Below, in pieces: positions 5,366-7,778 of a DNA stretch of 7,778 bases (within the stretch, counting starts at the first letter, position 1; each line of letters begins with the position of its first letter). The translations under genes were made by a program, and so were the position numbers. The notes beneath the pieces were generated by a model, which was not told where the DNA came from, searched no databases, and saw only the letters and a program-made list of their open reading frames with translations. This DNA comes from Spirochaetia bacterium (GTDB lineage: Bacteria > Spirochaetota > Spirochaetia > Treponematales > Breznakiellaceae): NCBI GenBank assembly GCA_026002045.1, contig BOAV01000107.1, positions 1-7,778 on the forward strand. The letters are read 5' to 3'.

Positions 5366-6871
5366 TTAAAATGGAAAATCCTCAGCGCTTTCCACCCGCA
5401 GTTCGTCACCGGCTTCCTCAGGCGGGCGCGATCCGACCGTAAGGCTCTGCTCAGGCACGGCCGCGAGGGTAAAGGCCCGGGGCTCGGCGGGGCAGGCCGC
5501 AAGGCAAGCGCCGCAGCCGATGCAGTACCGTTCATCATATACGGGCCTGGTGAGAAAGGGAATCCCCGGCTCGCTGTAGGCGACCATGGTGAGGGCTCCG
5601 GTGGGACAGACCTCCGCACAGGCGCCGCAGGATTCATGCTTGGTCTTGACCACGCAGCGCTCAAAGTAGAGGGTTGACAGGGCTATCCGGGTCCGGTGCT
5701 TCTCTTCCACGCTGAGCCGGGTAATGGCCTTGGTGGGACAGACCCGTCCGCATTCGATGCAGTTGTACTGGCAGGCGGCGGTTGCTTTTCCGTTGTAATC
5801 AAGATGAGGGTGCGGGTCATCCTTCGCCGTGATGATGTTGGCCGGGCAGGCCGCGACACAGGCATGACACGCTATACAGCGGGAAGTGAAATGAATCATA
5901 TTTTTTGCCCCCGGCGGCAGTATGGGGAGCGTTTCACCTTCAGGCAGATTTGTAAGTGCCACGTCCACGGGCCGGGAAAACAGTTTGAGGCTCGGTCCCA
6001 AAAGGTAGGCCGCTCCGCACAGCAGCGAAGTCTTGCTCGCGCCTTTCAAAAAGACGCGCCGCGCTTCCCCTGAAACCGCCGCCCTGCCCCGCGCACTATA
6101 CTCTACGCTCCCCGTGGGACAGACCGCGGTGCAGGAAAAGCACAGCACGCAACGCTCGCTGTCTATGCGCTTTGCTGATGCGTCAATACAGCCTGCGGGG
6201 CACTTTTTTTCGCAGAGTCCGCAGGAGACGCAAGTAGCGGAGACCTTCACGCCCAGGGGCGCGGCTGAGGAAAACAGGCCCAAGGTCACGCCCACCGGAC
6301 ACCAGGCACAAAAAGCCCTGCCGCGCAACAACGCGGCAATCACTATGAGAATCAGCGGAACGGCGAAAATCAGTGAATCGGCCGTAGCGCTGCCTGAAAG
6401 CAGACTCCGCAGCGCACTCATTCCCCGCCCGAAGGTAGAGATGGGGTCAAAGATCACCATGAGCGGGGCAAAGGAAAAAATCACCCCTGCGGCAACAAGC
6501 AGGGGTACCGCATAACGCGCCCTAGGAGGAGCCGCATAGCCCCTACGAAAGGGGGATTTCCCTCGCCATAATTTTCCCCGCAACAGCTTTCCAATCCGCC
6601 AAAAAAGTTCCTGCGCGGTTCCCAAGGGGCAGAGCATACTGCAATAGAACCTGCCGCCAATCAGGGTGATGATGAGCATGACGAGGACAATGCCCGCGAG
6701 GCCGGCGCCGTAAAGTGCGGCGGAAAACTGCCCTTTGACCACGAGGGCCAGTATGCCGTTGGCGTTGATGCTGGGTGAAAGATATGCGTAAACAAAAAGA
6801 GCCAGCACAACAAGCGCGACGAGAAAACGAATGAGGGCCGGCGCTTTACGGCCCCGTGACTTGAGCGCCAT
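5366..6871 (-). CDS. NapH-NapG-like fused membrane polyferredoxin
   Basis: 501-residue iron-sulphur membrane protein, probably passing electrons between the quinone pool or a cytoplasmic donor and an extracytoplasmic partner. Residues 1-255 resemble NapH: four hydrophobic segments (about 12-32, 51-72, 120-141, 166-183), CSMLCP (77-82) and CAWCP (188-192), and two cytoplasmic [4Fe-4S] sites (Cys214/217/220/224 and 241/244/247/251). RRVFLKG (271-277) and a hydrophobic run (281-298) follow, a Tat signal in the middle of the chain. Residues 330-465 resemble NapG/MauM with four cluster sites: Cys332/335/338/342; 367/371/374/378; 406/415/418/422; 450/453/456/460. The third has the wide NapG-like first gap. 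The start ATG shares one base with the TAA of the DUF362 gene (TAATG) and has no clear ribosome site, so translation is probably coupled. No nap reductase gene is present, so nitrate is not implied. Confidence 0.85.
   Translation of the reverse strand: MALKSRGRKAPALIRFLVALVVLALFVYAYLSPSINANGILALVVKGQFSAALYGAGLAGIVLVMLIITLIGGRFYCSMLCPLGTAQELFWRIGKLLRGKLWRGKSPFRRGYAAPPRARYAVPLLVAAGVIFSFAPLMVIFDPISTFGRGMSALRSLLSGSATADSLIFAVPLILIVIAALLRGRAFCAWCPVGVTLGLFSSAAPLGVKVSATCVSCGLCEKKCPAGCIDASAKRIDSERCVLCFSCTAVCPTGSVEYSARGRAAVSGEARRVFLKGASKTSLLCGAAYLLGPSLKLFSRPVDVALTNLPEGETLPILPPGAKNMIHFTSRCIACHACVAACPANIITAKDDPHPHLDYNGKATAACQYNCIECGRVCPTKAITRLSVEEKHRTRIALSTLYFERCVVKTKHESCGACAEVCPTGALTMVAYSEPGIPFLTRPVYDERYCIGCGACLAACPAEPRAFTLAAVPEQSLTVGSRPPEEAGDELRVESAEDFPF
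6041..6061 (-). other. Internal twin-arginine signal at the NapH/NapG junction
   Basis: These codons encode RRVFLKG, matching the Tat consensus S/T-R-R-x-F-L-K apart from the residue before the arginines, which is Ala270. A hydrophobic segment follows (TSLLCGAAYLLGPSLKLF, residues 281-298). In stand-alone NapG proteins the same kind of signal is at the N-terminus. The position after a four-helix membrane half with cytoplasmic clusters predicts that Tat inserts this fifth helix and exports the four-cluster C-terminal domain. Confidence 0.75.
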
Positions 6872-7778
6872 TACACGTTCAGGCGGGCGATGTTCAGCTT
6901 TGAAAGGTCCATCTGCCCAAGGCCCGCTTCCGAGGCGATGCGTACATACTCGACCTGCCCCTGGCTTCGGCCTACCAGGGCAAAGGCAGCGGAGTCCGCA
7001 GCCACGATGTCAGGGGATATGATCATCGATCCCATCTGGTTCACATCCGCAAGGTTCCCGCCGCCGGGGCCGTTTCTGGTCAAGACACGGTATGCGTCAA
7101 CAATGTTGAGGTTCGGTTTCTTGACGTAGAGAAAGTCGGCGATACAGGTCTGGAGCCCGTTTGAGTGATAGACCCGCCGATCCCAGACGCAGCCCATAAG
7201 GTTTTTTATTGAGCCCGAAACGCCCGCGCCGCCGTGGTGCTTGAGCACCGGCACGTTGATGAACACGTCCGCTTCCAGGAGGGCTTCGTGTACTGCCACT
7301 TCCTTCAGCCGCTTACCCCCGTTGACGGGGACTTTATGGTAGTAGCCTTCCCGCTCGGCCTGGGCATAGACTGCGCCCGCATTTTTTGCCGCGTCAAGGA
7401 TGCCGCTGGCTTTGCTGGCACGCTCCCAGTGGGCAAGGGAATGATCGATGATGAGGACCCGCCGCGCCCCCGCGTCTTTGCACTGCTTGACCACCGCCGC
7501 TACCAGTTCAGGGGTGGTGTTTGCCGCGTATTCCGGCGCGAGGTCAAAGGACATATTGGGCTTTATCACCACGGTCTGGCCGCTTTTGACAAAGCGCCCC
7601 ATGCCGCCGATTTCCCGCATCCCCCGCTCGAACATGGTCCGGGGCGTCCCACCCTTGAGGGCTACCAGGTCGGGGTACCTGTTTTCCTGGGCGGCAAGCT
7701 CAACGGCGCCGCGCAGCCCCTTGGGCAGGATAAGCAGCCCCGCGCCAAAGCCCAGAGCGGCCGATTTCTTTAAAAATT
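6871..7778 (-). CDS. DUF362 protein with Tat signal, 5' end beyond window
   Basis: The frame is open from the window edge through 301 visible codons to TAA at 6873-6871. An internal ATG at 7635 is not the likely start, because the codons before it continue coherent protein including a signal peptide. Visible residues 1-20 read FLKKSAALGFGAGLLILPKG, the end of a Tat signal whose arginines fall just outside. The rest matches DUF362: VVIKPNMSFD (about 69-78), VLIIDHS (107-113), VFINVPVLKHHGGAGVSGSIKN (about 171-192) and SPDIVAADSAAFALVG (about 254-269). DUF362 proteins have conserved His/Asp/Asn residues that suggest metal or cofactor binding; their reaction is generally unknown. This one has no fused ferredoxin domain, and the next gene supplies one. 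It should lie outside the cytoplasmic membrane, with the signal perhaps kept as an anchor, since no clear A-x-A cleavage site is seen. Confidence 0.85.
   Translation of the reverse strand, partial: FLKKSAALGFGAGLLILPKGLRGAVELAAQENRYPDLVALKGGTPRTMFERGMREIGGMGRFVKSGQTVVIKPNMSFDLAPEYAANTTPELVAAVVKQCKDAGARRVLIIDHSLAHWERASKASGILDAAKNAGAVYAQAEREGYYHKVPVNGGKRLKEVAVHEALLEADVFINVPVLKHHGGAGVSGSIKNLMGCVWDRRVYHSNGLQTCIADFLYVKKPNLNIVDAYRVLTRNGPGGGNLADVNQMGSMIISPDIVAADSAAFALVGRSQGQVEYVRIASEAGLGQMDLSKLNIARLNV
7717..7776 (-). other. Truncated N-terminal Tat signal peptide of the DUF362 protein
   Basis: The first complete codons at the window edge encode FLKK followed by a weakly hydrophobic, Gly/Ala-rich run ending in PKG. 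This is the normal continuation of the Tat motif RRxFLK. The partial codon at the edge has A at its second and third positions (complement of 7777-7778), which allows Lys, Glu or Gln at the variable x position. Confidence 0.7.

Noticed and set aside
5340..5400. Possible - strand promoter for the small ORF and tatAC (TTTCCA, then TTTTAT at 16 bp)
   Set aside because: Both boxes match only four of six consensus bases in an AT-rich stretch, and the start point would fall on or after the ribosome site of the small ORF.
6014..6022. Cys285 in the hydrophobic run after RRVFLKG as a lipobox cysteine
   Set aside because: The residues before it are S-L-L, with Leu directly before Cys, which does not fit a lipobox that needs Gly, Ala or Ser there.
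6033..6515. 160-codon open frame on the + strand inside the polyferredoxin gene
   Set aside because: The - strand encodes ordered cysteine motifs across the same bases; the + strand product shows no family features.
1..7778. CRISPR arrays, insertion sequences, tRNA or rRNA genes
   Set aside because: No spaced direct repeats, no transposase-like frame with terminal inverted repeats and no RNA-gene signature were seen; the window is densely filled with the genes described.

Overview
The window holds two gene sets transcribed toward each other. The bacterial type is uncertain. GC content is fairly high, Shine-Dalgarno sequences are strong and purine-rich, and the one lipoprotein has a relaxed lipobox (F-V-S-C) of the kind common in spirochaetes, so a Treponema-like anaerobe is a reasonable guess. 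No rRNA, tRNA or taxonomic marker gene is present to confirm it.

Left part, + strand (1-4295). The tail of an unidentified gene ends at 90, possibly an M16-type peptidase. A clean intrinsic terminator follows at 96-128. Next come a good sigma-70-type promoter and, between its -35 and -10 boxes, a perfect 7-bp inverted repeat that looks like an operator. They drive a three-gene ABC importer of the FbpABC/AfuABC architecture: a substrate-binding lipoprotein, a single-chain permease with two fused transmembrane domains, and an ATPase with a TOBE domain. The genes are 30 nt and 1 nt apart and almost certainly form one operon. Ferric iron is the default substrate guess, but the binding protein lacks the adjacent tyrosine pair typical of FbpA, so the substrate is open.

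Right part, - strand (7778 down to 4332). In transcription order it encodes: a DUF362 protein cut by the window edge, whose first visible residues are the rest of a Tat signal peptide (F-L-K-K followed by a hydrophobic run); a 501-residue polyferredoxin that looks like a NapH-NapG fusion; a possible 24-codon small ORF with its own ribosome binding site; tatA; and tatC. The polyferredoxin carries a twin-arginine motif (RRVFLKG) in the middle of the chain, exactly where the NapG-like half begins. The two proteins beside tatAC therefore both look like Tat clients, one with an N-terminal and one with an internal signal.

The simplest reading is a self-contained module: TatA and TatC export a DUF362 protein and flip the four-cluster C-terminal half of a membrane polyferredoxin across the membrane, giving an electron path from quinol or a cytoplasmic ferredoxin to an extracytoplasmic DUF362 partner. 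Its chemistry cannot be read from this window. The most notable points are the internal Tat signal, the guanidinium-to-hydrophobic arrangement at the fusion joint, the small ORF with hairpins before tatA, and a Gln in TatC where E. coli has Glu170.
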